DNA from: Xenorhabdus thuongxuanensis
Lineage (GTDB): Bacteria; Pseudomonadota; Gammaproteobacteria; Enterobacterales; Enterobacteriaceae
DNA: 64,000 bases
Direction: 5' to 3'
NCBI RefSeq assembly: GCF_001908095.1
Contig: NZ_MKGR01000008.1
Coordinates: 98,705 to 162,704 of the forward strand
Position numbers and translations under genes: made by a program. The notes beneath the pieces were generated by a model. It was not told the origin of the DNA, searched no databases, and saw only the letters and a list, made by a program, of their open reading frames with translations. Of the stretch, positions 10,401 to 17,963 are shown piece by piece (the stretch's first letter is position 1; the number at the start of each line of letters is the position of its first letter).

Positions 10401-13134
10401 ATTGCCGCAGCCTTGCTTCGATCTCTCCCGGCTCAATGCGGAAACCACGCAGTTTGATCTGGAAATCATTACGGCCGAGATATTCAATTTTGCCATCGAA
10501 CAGCCAACGGCCCAGATCGCCGGTTTTGTACATACGAGCATTTGGTTTCTGGGAAAACGGATCGGCAAGGAAGCGTTCGGCAGTGAGTTCGGGACGGTTC
10601 AGATAACCGCGGGCAACGCCGACGCCAGCGATATGAATTTCTCCCACGACTCCTCGCGGAACGGGTTGACCGTGCATGTCAAGGATATAGATCTGGGTAT
10701 TGGCGATAGGACGACCAATCGGCGGGGCATGGTCTCCCTGGCTTTCACATCGGCAAAGAGTCGCACAAACTGTGGCTTCCGTCGGGCCATATGCATTGAT
10801 CATCTGCCGCCCTTGTGCCCAGCGTTTGGTCAACGTAGGCGGGCACACTTCCCCTCCCACCAGTAGGGTTTGCAGAGTTGCCGGAAGCGTGTCCATAGTT
10901 GCCAGAGCCGTGGGGGACAAGAGGGCATGAGTAATGGCGTGAGTTTCTAAATAGTGAAACAGGGTTGTTCCCGGCAGCAGGTTCTCTCGTCTGGCAAGAT
11001 GAAGACGAGCGCCCGCCAATAGCGCCATGCACCATTCCCAAATACAGGCATCGAAACTGTTTGAGGCAAATTGTAAGATCTGACTGTCTGGAGTGATGGC
11101 TAGCATGTCTTGCTGGGGGGTAATCAAGTTACACAAACTGCGATGTTCTATCATGACCCCTTTGGGCTGTCCTGTAGAGCCGGAAGTATAGATAACATAA
11201 GCCAGATGACGGGAGGTCAGCCCCAATGTTTGGATCTCTGGGTTTTCATCCGATCTTTCATCCCAAACAGAATCATCTGGAATATCAAGCAGAATGGTTG
11301 GCAGGTGACTGTTCCCTATTTTTGTCATCGTTGTTTGAGTAATCAGCGCCACGGGGGCTGAGTCATTGAGCATATATGTCAGCCGCGTGGTTGGATAAGT
11401 CGGATCGAGAGGAACAAAAGCACCACCGGCCTTGAGGATAGCTAATAAACCGACCACCATTTCCAGACTGCGCTCAATACAAATCGCCACCCGATCATCA
11501 GGGCGCACGCCGAGAGTAATCAGATGGTGCGCCAGACGGTTGGCACGTTTATTCAGTTCATCGTAGCTCAACGATTGCTCTTCAAAGAGTACGGCAGTGG
11601 CATCTGGCGTGTGCCGCACTTGTGCTTCGAACAGTTGATGGATCAGAGTATCTTGCGGGAATTCGGCTTGGGTGGCGTTGAAATCCATCAATACCTGTTG
11701 GCGCTCAATGTCGGGCAGGATTGACAGATTGACTATTTTTGTCTGCGTAAGAGAGGGCATCTCCAGAGAATTGAGAGTGGCGTCAAGCAGGACAGCAAGA
11801 CGGGAGCGAAGCGCCATAACCTCCGTGTTACTCAGATAATCAGGAGAAAAATAGAACTCAATGGAAATCGGGGAATGGGTATCTTCAGGACAAGCGGTAT
11901 TTGTGTACTGCTTCATTCTGATACAGAGAGGATAGGGAATGCCAGAATGTAGCTCTAACTGTTTGACGTTGACGTTTTCACCTTCCATATGCAAATTGGC
12001 TTTAAATGGTTCGAGAGATAAAGTCACGTCAAATAATCGTGCATTTCCGCCTTGTCGTTGCGAGTGTATTTGTCGGTTGAGTTCTGCAATGGGGAAACGT
12101 TGATGCTCATGGCAAAGACTCATTTCGGTTGCGGCTTTGCGCATGACATCACGAAACGTATCTTCCGGTGAAATAGTTATACCAATGGGGATCACGGATG
12201 CGAACATGCCCATCGTGGATTTTTGTCGCGTATTTTTGCGGTTGTGCACGGGAACACCAATGACAATTTCATTGACATCTGCTGTTCGTGCGAAATAGCA
12301 GGCCAGGATGGCATACATGAAATGCAGGAAGGGCAATCCCTGTCCGCCAGCCACTTTTTCGATACGTTTAAAAAGAGTCTGGTCGATTGACCAAGTGACA
12401 GATTGAGGAGCCGCAGGTTTGGTTTGTTTATGGTTCGTCGTGTTATTGCAATGGACAGGCTGGAGCAAAGGCGGTGGCAGGTTTTCATAGCGTTTTAACC
12501 AAAATTGCCTGTCGTCTGAGTAGCGTTCAGAAGCAAGATAATTGAGGTTATCCGTAATAAAATCCAGATAAGAATAAGCGGAGTTGTTTAGTTTTTCTCT
12601 TTTTATCAGTTGGTTATAGTTACCGATAACCTCGTTGATAAGTATAAATATACCTGTGCCATCCATGATCAAATGATGACAGCAAAATTGCCAGTACCGA
12701 CAGGTATTACTTACTCGCAATAATTTGGTGCGCCACAGTGCCTCATTCAGGTGAAATGAGCGTGTGAATTCGGTATCCATGTACTGTTTTACTTTGGTTT
12801 CAGCATCTGGATGGGATGAAAAATCCTGTATATCTACGATGACAGGAAGAGAATGAACAACCTTTTGGCTGGGTAAAGCGTGAATGTTGAGAAATTGCAA
12901 ACGCAGAGTGTCATGACAATCAACAACAGATTCAAAGGCGCGGACAAATAATGCTTCATTCAACTCTCCTTCAATGCGAATAAAAGTGCTGAGGTTGTAG
13001 TTAGAAGAATGGGGATGAATAGCCTGATCAAACCAGATAGCTTGCTGGGGAGAACTAAGCGGATAGGTTGGTGAAGAGAGAGAATTGTTATTACAAATTA
13101 CTGAGGAAGTATATGAAGAGTCGCTATGTGACAT
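1480..13134 (-). CDS. Nonribosomal peptide synthetase, C-A-T-C/E-A-T-C-A-T-C/E-T
   Basis: A 3884-residue NRPS starting at an ATG with a strong upstream AAAGGAG site. C1 has HHLIMDG at about 153-159. The A-domain core YTSGSTG lies near residues 648, 1768 and 2832. Carrier serines in GGHS are Ser1040, Ser2164, Ser3250 and Ser3837. Condensation domains 2 (about 1130-1550) and 4 (about 3340-3750) start with HHLLQKQGD and HHLLQTQGD, the HH[IL]xxxxGD signature of dual condensation/epimerisation domains, so residues 1 and 3 are predicted D. C3 (HHIITDG near 2357) looks LCL-type. The fourth module goes from C straight to T: the expected ~500-residue A domain is absent and no thioesterase follows. Specificity-pocket residues read by eye (235, 236, 239, 278, 299, 301, 322, 330, 331) are DAWLLGAVC, DVWYLSLIH (nearest to serine-type codes) and DISNIGAIT; substrates are uncertain. 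The product is unknown. Confidence 0.95.
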   Translation of the reverse strand: MSHSDSSYTSSVICNNNSLSSPTYPLSSPQQAIWFDQAIHPHSSNYNLSTFIRIEGELNEALFVRAFESVVDCHDTLRLQFLNIHALPSQKVVHSLPVIVDIQDFSSHPDAETKVKQYMDTEFTRSFHLNEALWRTKLLRVSNTCRYWQFCCHHLIMDGTGIFILINEVIGNYNQLIKREKLNNSAYSYLDFITDNLNYLASERYSDDRQFWLKRYENLPPPLLQPVHCNNTTNHKQTKPAAPQSVTWSIDQTLFKRIEKVAGGQGLPFLHFMYAILACYFARTADVNEIVIGVPVHNRKNTRQKSTMGMFASVIPIGITISPEDTFRDVMRKAATEMSLCHEHQRFPIAELNRQIHSQRQGGNARLFDVTLSLEPFKANLHMEGENVNVKQLELHSGIPYPLCIRMKQYTNTACPEDTHSPISIEFYFSPDYLSNTEVMALRSRLAVLLDATLNSLEMPSLTQTKIVNLSILPDIERQQVLMDFNATQAEFPQDTLIHQLFEAQVRHTPDATAVLFEEQSLSYDELNKRANRLAHHLITLGVRPDDRVAICIERSLEMVVGLLAILKAGGAFVPLDPTYPTTRLTYMLNDSAPVALITQTTMTKIGNSHLPTILLDIPDDSVWDERSDENPEIQTLGLTSRHLAYVIYTSGSTGQPKGVMIEHRSLCNLITPQQDMLAITPDSQILQFASNSFDACIWEWCMALLAGARLHLARRENLLPGTTLFHYLETHAITHALLSPTALATMDTLPATLQTLLVGGEVCPPTLTKRWAQGRQMINAYGPTEATVCATLCRCESQGDHAPPIGRPIANTQIYILDMHGQPVPRGVVGEIHIAGVGVARGYLNRPELTAERFLADPFSQKPNARMYKTGDLGRWLFDGKIEYLGRNDFQIKLRGFRIEPGEIEARLRQCHGVREAVVLPCEKLPCENSPVSKQLVAYLLPKTDAELEPMALRQQLAQYLAEYMIPGAFVTLDAFPLTPNGKLDRHAFPKPDHTAIVTRSYQTPTGEAETILSQIWQMLLGVKYVSRCDHFFELGGHSLIAVNLIEQLRELGWSLDIQVIFTKPVLKEMAKALLSVQKDTVQGNTEPEKTTLLTVPPNLIPDGCTAITPDMLTLVSLSQHEINAIAATIPDGAANIQDIYPLSPLQEGIFFHHLLQKQGDTYLLRNLLAFDTRKRLDTFLETLQQVINRHDILHTSIYWQGLAQPVQIVWRQASLNINTFLPNGEQNISSQLLAHTNPQQYRLDVSQAPLFFADIAYDPHQDEWLLVLCIHHLVCDHVTLERIIDEIDALSPDHNENGYPDTRYVEKLPPILPYRNFVAQCLHLPASDHEAYFRQVFSDIDAPTAPFGILDIHSEAKQITEAKQPLDMALSRAIRTQARRQGVSPSILFHVALALVLAKTSGRDDIVFGTVLLGRMQGSTGIDQIMGLLINTLPIRIRLTDNSVQATVQETYLNLMKLLKHEQATLTLAQHCSGVSPPLPLFNTLLNYRHSQADTTFAKWEGVRLLMQEERVNYPIGLFVDDWGDGFSLVAQTVSDVDPIRLIGYMTTALTGLVEALETSPHQPILAISILPIVERQQVLVDFNALQSSQDAIFSQNTATDLPQNTFIHQLFEKQVQQNPDAIAVIFEEQSLSYVELNRQANCLAHYLITLGIRPDDRVAICAERSPAMMVGLLAILKAGGAYVPLDPGYPAERLAYILEDAAPVALLTQTVFTQTVFTHTMLINWLTRVPIVDLNNLAYLTADMPISNPDPKVLGLTSCHLVYVIYTSGSTGLPKGVMNEHRGVVNILIWSQKAYQLTSQDRVLQKTPFSFDVSVWELFPPLMFGAQLILARPDGHKDPHYLLSEIEKRQITIIYFVPAMLQQFVHAIPAGCCPSVRHILCSGEEFPYVLQQKCLSHFAHCQLHNLYGPTEAAIHVTAWQCVPDRYIGRVPIGKPIDNIRIYLLDSHKKPVPIGVTGELYIGGIGVARGYLNLPELTAECFLADPFSSDPDARLYKSGDLARWLPDGNIEYLGRNDFQVKIRGFRIELGEIETTLAQCHGVREAVVIVREDTPNEKRLVAYLLAEPNATLIPAELRQQLAQHLAEYMLPSAFVTLETLPLTPNGKLNRQALPMPDQTALATRNYAAPIGDIEITLAEIWQELLKLEQVGRHDHFFELGGHSLLAIQLAARIRQKLARELHLQQLFSHPVLADLATLLIDTPVTTQIVIPATNHNQPLPLSFSQQRLWFLAQLNTKANLAYNIPIILHINGYLDHAALTAALDHLVSRHESLRTRFVLIDEQPYQRIDSADTGFSLTHRDLRKLDETSRMTRINELAELETQTPFDFANGPMIRGQLLQLSDEEHVLILTQHHIITDGWSAGILLRELSVLYRIAQGKCSNPLPHLPIQYADYAVWQQKWLQSEVLTAQRDFWQKQLQNAPTLLTLPIDHPRPPEQSYTGAHVPVHLNAELLSALKALGQRQDATLFMTLLTAWSIVLARLSGQDDIVIGTPVANRSLSDLEGLIGFFVNTLPLRIKLEQYNSVANLLTYVREQTLAAYAHQDLPFEQLVEALKPERSLGYNPIFQVMLALNNTPTQSLELPDLSVSLMAPPHHSAYFDLTLSLTENQNGLSGYLEYASSLFDLTTVERMVGYLTNVLTAMTTDEKQAIACLPMLTVAERQQLLVDFNAPQADFPNDTLIHQLFEAQVQRTPNATAVIFEEQSLSYDELNCRANQLAHSLIAFGVRPDDRVAIQVERGLDMIIGLFGILKAGAGYIPLDPAYPVERLIYQLSDCKPAILLTQKHLQRRLPIQDIPIWLLDDEIHQDNLQKQPKYNPDSKQTGVQPHHLAYIIYTSGSTGNPKGVMLEHRNVVSLIHAHCQISEPGLGDRILQFVTFAFDISVSDIFPTLASGATLVLRPPHIKIPNSAFVDFLREQKVTIINIPTAFWHHWAQEMKAGRVSFSPYIRTIIVGGDKVEYRYLMDWLSCPETQSCRWFNAYGPTEITITATAMLIDKAMLIDKAAVINNKHTPPITNNIPIGRPLSNTRIYILDALGQPVPVGVSGEIHIGGMGVARGYSNQPELTAEKFVIDPFSEHSNARMYKTGDLARWRSDGNIEYLGRNDFQVKLRGFRIELGEIETRLMQCSGMREAIVLAREDKLGDKRLIAYLIAEPNTKLTPTELRQQLAQHLADYMLPSAFVILDAFPLAPNGKINRQALPMPDQTSIATHTYEEPLGEMEIAMAEIWQALLGLERVGRYDHFFELGGHSLMVVNLIERLRNRGWHLDIRTVFSTPTLAEMAKIMQAIQDDEISFTAPPNLIPDGCSAITPDMLPLVSLTQHEIETIAATIPNGANNIQDIYPLAPLQEGMLFHHLLQTQGDVYLLHLLLAFNTRERLDAFLAALQQVIHRHDILRTAFCWQGLTQPVQVVWRQAPLCIKTFVPDNDKDVPSQLLALTDPYQHRLDISQAPLFSADITYDSSQGEWLLALCCHHILNDHISLNIIIAEINELLHHRIETLPPVLPYRHFIAQSLRVPMPDHKAYFRKILTDVDTPTTPFGILDVHSGDRPVTEVIKPLNAALTRAIRKQARRQGVSPGVLFHVALAQVLAKISGRNDVVFGTVLSGRMQGSANIERILGLFINTLPVRITLAGRSTQATVQAAYRSLTQLLEHEQAPLALAQRCSGVKHPLPLFNTLLNYRHSQPDVANTLWEGIRLVTGRERTNYPIYLAVDDLGKGFLLTVQAISGIDPARLITDMTTALEDLVKTLETDPQKPIMNIATLSATERQQLLTDFNAIQANLPQDTLISGQSTVGTTSGYEAPLGDVETALAEIWQKLLKRERVGRYDNFFTLGGHSLIAIQLLARMREQDMEIPLATLFTHPTLCELAKVINPNHSTVASRPN
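4123..4158. repeat. 18-bp tandem duplication inside A-domain 3 of the NRPS
   Basis: Two exact copies of an 18-base unit, AGCCTTATCTATCAACAT, lie head to tail (4123-4140 and 4141-4158). In the protein they give a duplicated AMLIDK. The reading frame is preserved. The insert falls in a loop just after the NAYGPTE motif of A3. Confidence 0.9.
7971..8000. repeat. 15-bp tandem duplication inside A-domain 2 of the NRPS
   Basis: Two exact copies of GGGTAAATACAGTTT lie head to tail (7971-7985 and 7986-8000). They encode a duplicated TQTVF segment in the N-terminal part of A2, and the frame is kept. Confidence 0.9.
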
Positions 13135-13467
13135 TTTTGTTTCTCCTTTGTAATCATTGGCTTTAAATTTGTTGCATCCATCTGAAAATAAATTAAATAC
13201 CGCCTATAACTGTTTTTTCGTAAAAATGAATTGGATACAGGTTATTTGGCGGTTTTTTGCGTTAAATGCGCGTTTGATAGTAACATTATGAAATTAAGTT
13301 AACTGAAATAAATACCGTATGTCGATATTTTTTGTTGTAAAAATGTTAATTCTTGGTGCGGTTGCTATGGTGGATAGTTGAAAAGGAATATCAGGACAAG
13401 GTGATTGTAGTACGGTTTATCAGGACGTTATCCCACCAGATTGGCGGGTTGATCAGAAAAATAACGG
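13135..13467. other. Intergenic region between the NRPS start and the end of fliR
   Basis: This 333-base gap has no credible gene. It should contain the NRPS promoter on the minus strand, close to 13135-13300, where the sequence is AT-rich; the strong ribosome binding site is at its left edge. The hairpin at 13432-13448 lies downstream of fliR. I did not recognise any regulator binding site. Confidence 0.5.
13432..13448 (-). terminator. Hairpin downstream of fliR
   Basis: Arms CCCACCA (13432-13438) and TGGCGGG (13442-13448) pair with one G-T wobble around a three-base loop. It lies about 20 bases past the fliR stop, where the flagellar operon should end. No clear T-run follows on the minus strand, so termination strength is uncertain. 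Confidence 0.4.
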
Positions 13468-14250
13468 TTACAGCACCAGTTCATGAATAATTATCGCCAA
13501 ATGGTCAAACATTTCTCCAAATAACCGCTCAGTGAATGGCACCAATGTTGGAAATAACAGGGAAAGCGTGAAAATCCCTACAGTCAGAGTCAACGGAAAA
13601 CCAACCACAAATACAGAGAGTTGTGGTGTCATCCGGTTTAACATTCCTAGGGAGAAGTTCAGAACCAAAAGTAGGGTAATCATTGGCATTGCCAGCATCA
13701 TGCCATTGATAAAAATTAGACTGGCACTTTGGGATAGCAACAGAAAACCTTTTGGATTCAATTGGGCTGATTGAATGGGAATGGAATAAAACGTATCTGC
13801 CAGAATTGATAATAGCCATAAATGTCCATCAAGAGCCAGGAACAGCAACATCATCATCATATTTAAAATGCGGGCTAAGATAGGCATATTCGGGCCACCA
13901 GTAGGATCAAAAAATGTGGCGAATGAAAGTCCCATTTGTAAGCCGAGCACTTCACCTGCGTGACGCACTACGGCAAAGGCGATCTGCATGGTCAGTCCCA
14001 AGGCCATACCAATCAATACTTGTTGTATCAAAACCCAAATTCCGGCAACAGAAAAAATCGGAATTTGTGGGGAGGGGAGGGTTGGAACGAGTACCGCTGT
14101 GATCGCTAACGCCAGGCCAATTTTAACTTTTATCGGTATCTGTTTTTCACTGAAAACGGGTGCTGTGCTGAACAATGCCAACAGACGCACCAATGGCCAG
14201 AAAAAATCGCTGACAAGGCGGGAAAGTGTTTCGCTATCAAACGGGATCAT
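13468..14250 (-). CDS. fliR: Flagellar export gate protein FliR
   Basis: A 260-residue integral membrane protein with several hydrophobic helices, beginning MIPFDSETLSRLVSDFFWPL and carrying the RLLALFSTAPVFSEKQIP segment characteristic of FliR. It forms the FliPQR core of the flagellar type III export gate in the inner membrane within the MS ring. It is the last gene of the operon. fliQ ends two bases upstream, so the two are probably translationally coupled. Length matches enteric FliR. Confidence 0.96.
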   Translation of the reverse strand: MIPFDSETLSRLVSDFFWPLVRLLALFSTAPVFSEKQIPIKVKIGLALAITAVLVPTLPSPQIPIFSVAGIWVLIQQVLIGMALGLTMQIAFAVVRHAGEVLGLQMGLSFATFFDPTGGPNMPILARILNMMMMLLFLALDGHLWLLSILADTFYSIPIQSAQLNPKGFLLLSQSASLIFINGMMLAMPMITLLLVLNFSLGMLNRMTPQLSVFVVGFPLTLTVGIFTLSLLFPTLVPFTERLFGEMFDHLAIIIHELVL

Positions 14251-14252
14251 AA

Positions 14253-14522
14253 TTAACCGATTATAACCGGAATACTGCTAAACAGAGTACGCATGTAATC
14301 CAGCAGTAAATTTAACATCCATGGTCCGGCAGTGACGATAGTCACGAAGACGGCCAGGATTTTCGGAATAAACGATAAGGTCATCTCGTTTACCTGAGTT
14401 GCCGCCTGTAATAAGCTGATGATCAAGCCACTGATTAAGGCAGATAAAAGAGGAGGTGCAGCCAGTGCTAACGCCACTTTCATTGCCTCAACACCGAGGG
14501 CCATTACCGATTCTGGAGTCAT
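14253..14522 (-). CDS. fliQ: Flagellar export gate protein FliQ
   Basis: An 89-residue protein with two hydrophobic helices, beginning MTPESVMALGVEAMKVALAL, the standard FliQ start. It packs around FliP and FliR in the helical export gate. It lies between fliP and fliR in the conserved order, and its length is exactly the family norm. Confidence 0.96.
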   Translation of the reverse strand: MTPESVMALGVEAMKVALALAAPPLLSALISGLIISLLQAATQVNEMTLSFIPKILAVFVTIVTAGPWMLNLLLDYMRTLFSSIPVIIG

Positions 14523-14575
14523 AATTTTCTCAAACCGCTTTTTGATCTTTATTCCAATAAGATTTAGGTCTTACG

Positions 14576-15370
14576 CTAAACATAAAAACTCTGTGCCAGT
14601 GAACCAAGCAAGAGTTGCCAACCATCTACCAAAACAAACAGCATAAGTTTGAACGGCAGTGAGATAGTGGCTGGTGGAACCATCATCATCCCTAACGCCA
14701 TCAAGACACTGGCAACAACTAGATCGATGATCAGGAACGGAATGAAAAGAGTAAAGCCAATCTGGAACGCGGTTTTCAATTCACTGGTAATAAACGCAGG
14801 GACGAGCACGCGCATTGGAACAGCATCCGCCGTTTCAAATGCACCCTGATCGGCAAGACGGGCAAACAGTGCCAGATCATTTTCCCGTGTCTGACGTAAC
14901 ATGAATTGGCGTAAAGGCTTGGCTCCCTGATCTAGTGCGACTTCCAGTGTGATTTTATCCTCACTGTAGGGCAGGTAAGCGTTTTGATAAACTTTATCGA
15001 ATACCGGCGCCATGATGAAAAAAGTCATAAATAACGCCAAACCTAACATAACCTGATTAGGCGGAGCAGAAGGTGTTCCCAACGCATTGCGCAGCAAACC
15101 AAGTACAATAATGATACGGGTAAAACTGGTCATCATTAGCAGGGCTGCGGGAATGAACCCCAATGCTGTGATGAAAATCAGGGTTTGGACTGGCAATGAC
15201 CAACTTTGTCCGCCATTGGCTAAGGGTTGGCTGATGATTCCAGGAAACTCGGCTGCCGCGTTCATGGGGAACAGTGGTAGCAGGAGCGCCATAAACAGAG
15301 TCGTCAAACGCATTAGAGAAAGCCGCGAGACAAATTCTTTGCCTGTCATAAAAAAAACGCTATTTTTCAT
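14576..15370 (-). CDS. fliP: Flagellar export gate protein FliP
   Basis: FliP forms the pentameric core of the export gate. The body is strongly conserved, with [38 protein letters not shown] and the C-terminal [16 protein letters not shown]. An N-terminal hydrophobic stretch ending NAAA resembles the cleaved signal of FliP. The frame stays open further upstream, to an ATG at 15385, but I chose the ATG at 15370, which follows an AAGGA site and overlaps the end of fliO by 11 bases. That gives 264 residues, slightly longer than the 245 of E. coli. Confidence 0.93.
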   Translation of the reverse strand: MKNSVFFMTGKEFVSRLSLMRLTTLFMALLLPLFPMNAAAEFPGIISQPLANGGQSWSLPVQTLIFITALGFIPAALLMMTSFTRIIIVLGLLRNALGTPSAPPNQVMLGLALFMTFFIMAPVFDKVYQNAYLPYSEDKITLEVALDQGAKPLRQFMLRQTRENDLALFARLADQGAFETADAVPMRVLVPAFITSELKTAFQIGFTLFIPFLIIDLVVASVLMALGMMMVPPATISLPFKLMLFVLVDGWQLLLGSLAQSFYV

Positions 15371-15857
15371 CATCATCCTTGTCATTTTTGCTTTTTCGCT
15401 GGAGTGTATTTTTTAGCATCTGACCAAATGGCAGCGACTTTAGCGCGGTTTCCTTGTTTATGTTGTCAGGGGGAGCAGGCATTTGATGCAGCATATTAAT
15501 CTGTTGGGATGTGACTCCTAAAACCAGCCAGTTATCCTCGACTTCTACCACAACAACCCGTTCTTTTGGCCCAAGGGAGCAACTTGCCTTAACGTTTAGC
15601 AAACGATGATTTTTGCTTTTAGCAGGGGAAAAACCCAAACGGCGAACTAGCCATGTTATGAAGAAAATCAGCAATAAAACACCGCCCAGAGCACTGCTGA
15701 CTTGCATCAGCGTTTGACTGGCTGGCAGGGGATCACTATTGCTTGTCTGTTTGATCGTATTCACATGGGCATGGCTAGCTGCCGTGTTAACAGGTGCAGC
15801 ATCAAGTGCTGCATTCTGTTGAAATGATGTATGAACGAAAGGCTGGTTCGCCATCAT
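15360..15857 (-). CDS. fliO: Flagellar biosynthesis protein FliO
   Basis: A 165-residue protein with a short N-terminal tail, one membrane helix ([20 protein letters not shown]) and a small cytoplasmic domain with [20 protein letters not shown], matching FliO. FliO assists assembly of the FliP ring. It starts at ATGATG immediately after fliN and its end overlaps fliP. It is longer than E. coli FliO, mainly because of the Asn/Ala/Thr-rich N-terminal tail. Confidence 0.92.
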   Translation of the reverse strand: MMANQPFVHTSFQQNAALDAAPVNTAASHAHVNTIKQTSNSDPLPASQTLMQVSSALGGVLLLIFFITWLVRRLGFSPAKSKNHRLLNVKASCSLGPKERVVVVEVEDNWLVLGVTSQQINMLHQMPAPPDNINKETALKSLPFGQMLKNTLQRKSKNDKDDDEK

Positions 15858-15859
15858 AG

Positions 15860-16267
15860 TTAACGACTCAAGCGACGCATGCGCTCAGAAGGGGTGATGA
15901 TATCTGTGATACGGATACCGTATTTATCGGATACGACAACCACTTCTCCTTGCGCTATCAAATAACCATTAATCAGAATATCCAAGGGTTCTCCCGCCAG
16001 ACCATCAAGCGGAACAACTGATCCTTGTGACAGTCTCAAAAGTTGTTTGATGGTCATTTTAGTACGACCCAGCTCGACAGAAAGCTTGACAGGAATATCC
16101 ATGATCAAATCAATATCGGAAAGTTGGGCTAACGCATCCTGCGCTTCCAGATTTTCGAATATTGACGCGCCGCTGTCAGAGGTTTGCTGTGCGGCCTGTT
16201 GTTCCAGCGCTTCTGCCCACATATCTTCAGTCGAGCTGGTATCTGTGGGTTGTTTAGCATCACTCAT
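15860..16267 (-). CDS. fliN: Flagellar C-ring switch protein FliN
   Basis: 135 residues with an acidic, Gln/Ala-rich N-terminus and the conserved SpoA-type domain (DIPVKLSVELGRTKMTIKQL, then GEPLDILINGYLIAQGEVVV). FliN is the major lower C-ring component and binds FliH during export. I chose the ATG at 16267, which has a GAGGAAAAG site, over an upstream start at 16282. It overlaps the end of fliM by 8 bases, which suggests translational coupling. Confidence 0.95.
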   Translation of the reverse strand: MSDAKQPTDTSSTEDMWAEALEQQAAQQTSDSGASIFENLEAQDALAQLSDIDLIMDIPVKLSVELGRTKMTIKQLLRLSQGSVVPLDGLAGEPLDILINGYLIAQGEVVVVSDKYGIRITDIITPSERMRRLSR

Positions 16268-17267
16268 TGGGCTTTTCCTCATCCAGAGCAGTTAAAACAG
16301 GGTTAATAAGGTGTTCAACACGCAGGGCATATTGCCCGTTTAGTGTTCCATATTGACTGGTGAGCACAGGCACACCATCAACGTGAACGATTAGACGTTC
16401 AGGTCTTTCAATCGGCAAAACATCGCCTTTTTTCAATTCAAGTATCTTTGACAGCCGCAGAGGGATATCAACAAAGTTAGCCACCAGTTCTAATTCTGAA
16501 TGTTGAACTTGCTTCACTAAACTTTCACGCCACTGGCTCTCTTCCTGACGTATATTTTCCACGGGGGGATTGGTCAGGCGCTCGCGTAGAGGCTCGATCA
16601 TGGCGAATGGAATACAAATATTGAATTCCCCGGTCAATGCACCGATTTCTACCTGGAACGGTGTAGTCACCACGATGTCATTCGGTGAAGTTGTGATATT
16701 GGTGAATTTCACCTGCGTTTCGGAACGCACGTATTCCACTTCAAGTTTAAAGATGGAATCCCATGCGTCACGATAGGCATCCAGTGCCAATTTCAGCATC
16801 CGATTGATAATCCGTTGTTCGGTATAGGTAAATTCACGGCCTTCCACTTTGGTTGGAAAACGGCCATCCCCCCCAAACAAGTTATCAACGGCGATATAAA
16901 CTAAGCTAGGTTCGAAAGCGAATAGTGCAGTTCCCCTCAATGGTTTCAAGTGAACCAGATTGAGGTTGGTTGGTACGGCCAGATTGCGGGCAAATTCGTG
17001 GTAAGGCTGAACCTTGATAGCGCCGACCGTAATATCCGGGCTACGGCGTAGCATGTTAAATAGCCCCATCCTGAATTGGCGGGCAAAACGTTCGTTGATG
17101 ATTTCCAGTGACTGCAAACGTTCGCGTACAACACGGCGTTGAGTGTTGGGATCGTAAGGACGAACCTCATTTTCTCGGGACGCAGTTTGTTCTACGTCAT
17201 CAACAGAGGCACTGTCACCATTGAGCAGAGCGTCGATCTCTGCTTGTGAAAGAATATTGTCACTCAT
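16260..17267 (-). CDS. fliM: Flagellar C-ring switch protein FliM
   Basis: 335 residues, almost collinear with E. coli FliM. The N-terminal CheY-binding peptide ILSQAEIDALLNGD is present, followed by the RRVVRERLQSLEIINERFARQF segment, the GGDGRFPTKVEGREFT loop of the CheC-like middle domain and the C-terminal SpoA domain. It links chemotaxis signalling to motor direction at the base of the motor. It lies five bases after fliL. Confidence 0.97.
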   Translation of the reverse strand: MSDNILSQAEIDALLNGDSASVDDVEQTASRENEVRPYDPNTQRRVVRERLQSLEIINERFARQFRMGLFNMLRRSPDITVGAIKVQPYHEFARNLAVPTNLNLVHLKPLRGTALFAFEPSLVYIAVDNLFGGDGRFPTKVEGREFTYTEQRIINRMLKLALDAYRDAWDSIFKLEVEYVRSETQVKFTNITTSPNDIVVTTPFQVEIGALTGEFNICIPFAMIEPLRERLTNPPVENIRQEESQWRESLVKQVQHSELELVANFVDIPLRLSKILELKKGDVLPIERPERLIVHVDGVPVLTSQYGTLNGQYALRVEHLINPVLTALDEEKPNE

Positions 17268-17272
17268 TGTGA

Positions 17273-17749
17273 TTATCGCAGAATAAACGTGGTGAATAAT
17301 ACATCGGTGACTTCTTGATCGGGTTCACCGGGTATTAGTGTCGGGTGTAGTATCTGTTTGATATCTGTCACCAAATGCTTCTTGCCATCATCTTTTGCCA
17401 GATCGGTAGCTTCCTGACGAGATAATAACAATAACATGCGGCTACGAACTTCTGGCAGATATTCATGGAAGCGCTGACGGATTTTCTCGTCAGCCAGACG
17501 CAATGTGATGCCAACGTGCAAGACACGATCGAAATGATCTTCGTTGTCGATCAAATTGACAGTAAAAGGCTCCAGAGTCATAAATACGGGGGCATCAATA
17601 ACTTTGGTTTTTTTGCTACTGTTATTAGCTGGCTGGCTCATTACCCACCAGCTATACCCACCGAAGGCAACACCAAGGACAGCAATCAGTACTAACAGTA
17701 TCATCCAAATTGGATTTGTGCGTTTATTCTCGTGGCTATAATCAGACAT
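17273..17749 (-). CDS. fliL: Flagellar basal-body-associated protein FliL
   Basis: 158 residues with one N-terminal membrane helix (IWMILLVLIAVLGVAFGGYSWW) and a periplasmic domain including FMTLEPFTVNL and LHVGITLRLAD, typical of FliL. FliL surrounds the stator and supports torque and swarming. It is the first gene of the expected fliLMNOPQR unit; a 214-base gap separates it from fliK. Confidence 0.95.
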   Translation of the reverse strand: MSDYSHENKRTNPIWMILLVLIAVLGVAFGGYSWWVMSQPANNSSKKTKVIDAPVFMTLEPFTVNLIDNEDHFDRVLHVGITLRLADEKIRQRFHEYLPEVRSRMLLLLSRQEATDLAKDDGKKHLVTDIKQILHPTLIPGEPDQEVTDVLFTTFILR

Positions 17750-17963
17750 GGACAGACAAATTCCTGTTTTCTATTGCGAATAATCTCCGCGCATTCCGTG
17801 GCGAAGCCCTTATCCATCAAAATCGAAATCAATTATCCCGCGTCTTTGTTCCAGCAATGGCTGGAACAAACGGGGAAAAAACTATTAACTCATACGTTTG
17901 TTATCGACCGTTTTCGTTTTATTCCAATGCTTCACGAAATTAGGCTCATGTTTAGGTGGATAA
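17750..17963. promoter_or_regulatory. Gap between fliK and fliL
   Basis: This 214-base gap is unusual in an otherwise overlapping operon. It contains the perfect hairpin at 17845-17870. In E. coli, fliFGHIJK and fliLMNOPQR are separate transcripts, so a terminator for the first and a promoter for the second are expected here. Small open frames on the plus strand show no family features and I treat them as noise. Confidence 0.45.
17845..17870 (-). terminator. Perfect 11-bp hairpin after fliK
   Basis: Arms TTTGTTCCAGC (17845-17855) and GCTGGAACAAA (17860-17870) pair without mismatch around AATG. It lies about 95 bases past the fliK stop. There is no T-run on either side, so it may act as an RNA processing or 3-prime stabilising structure rather than an intrinsic terminator. 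Confidence 0.45.
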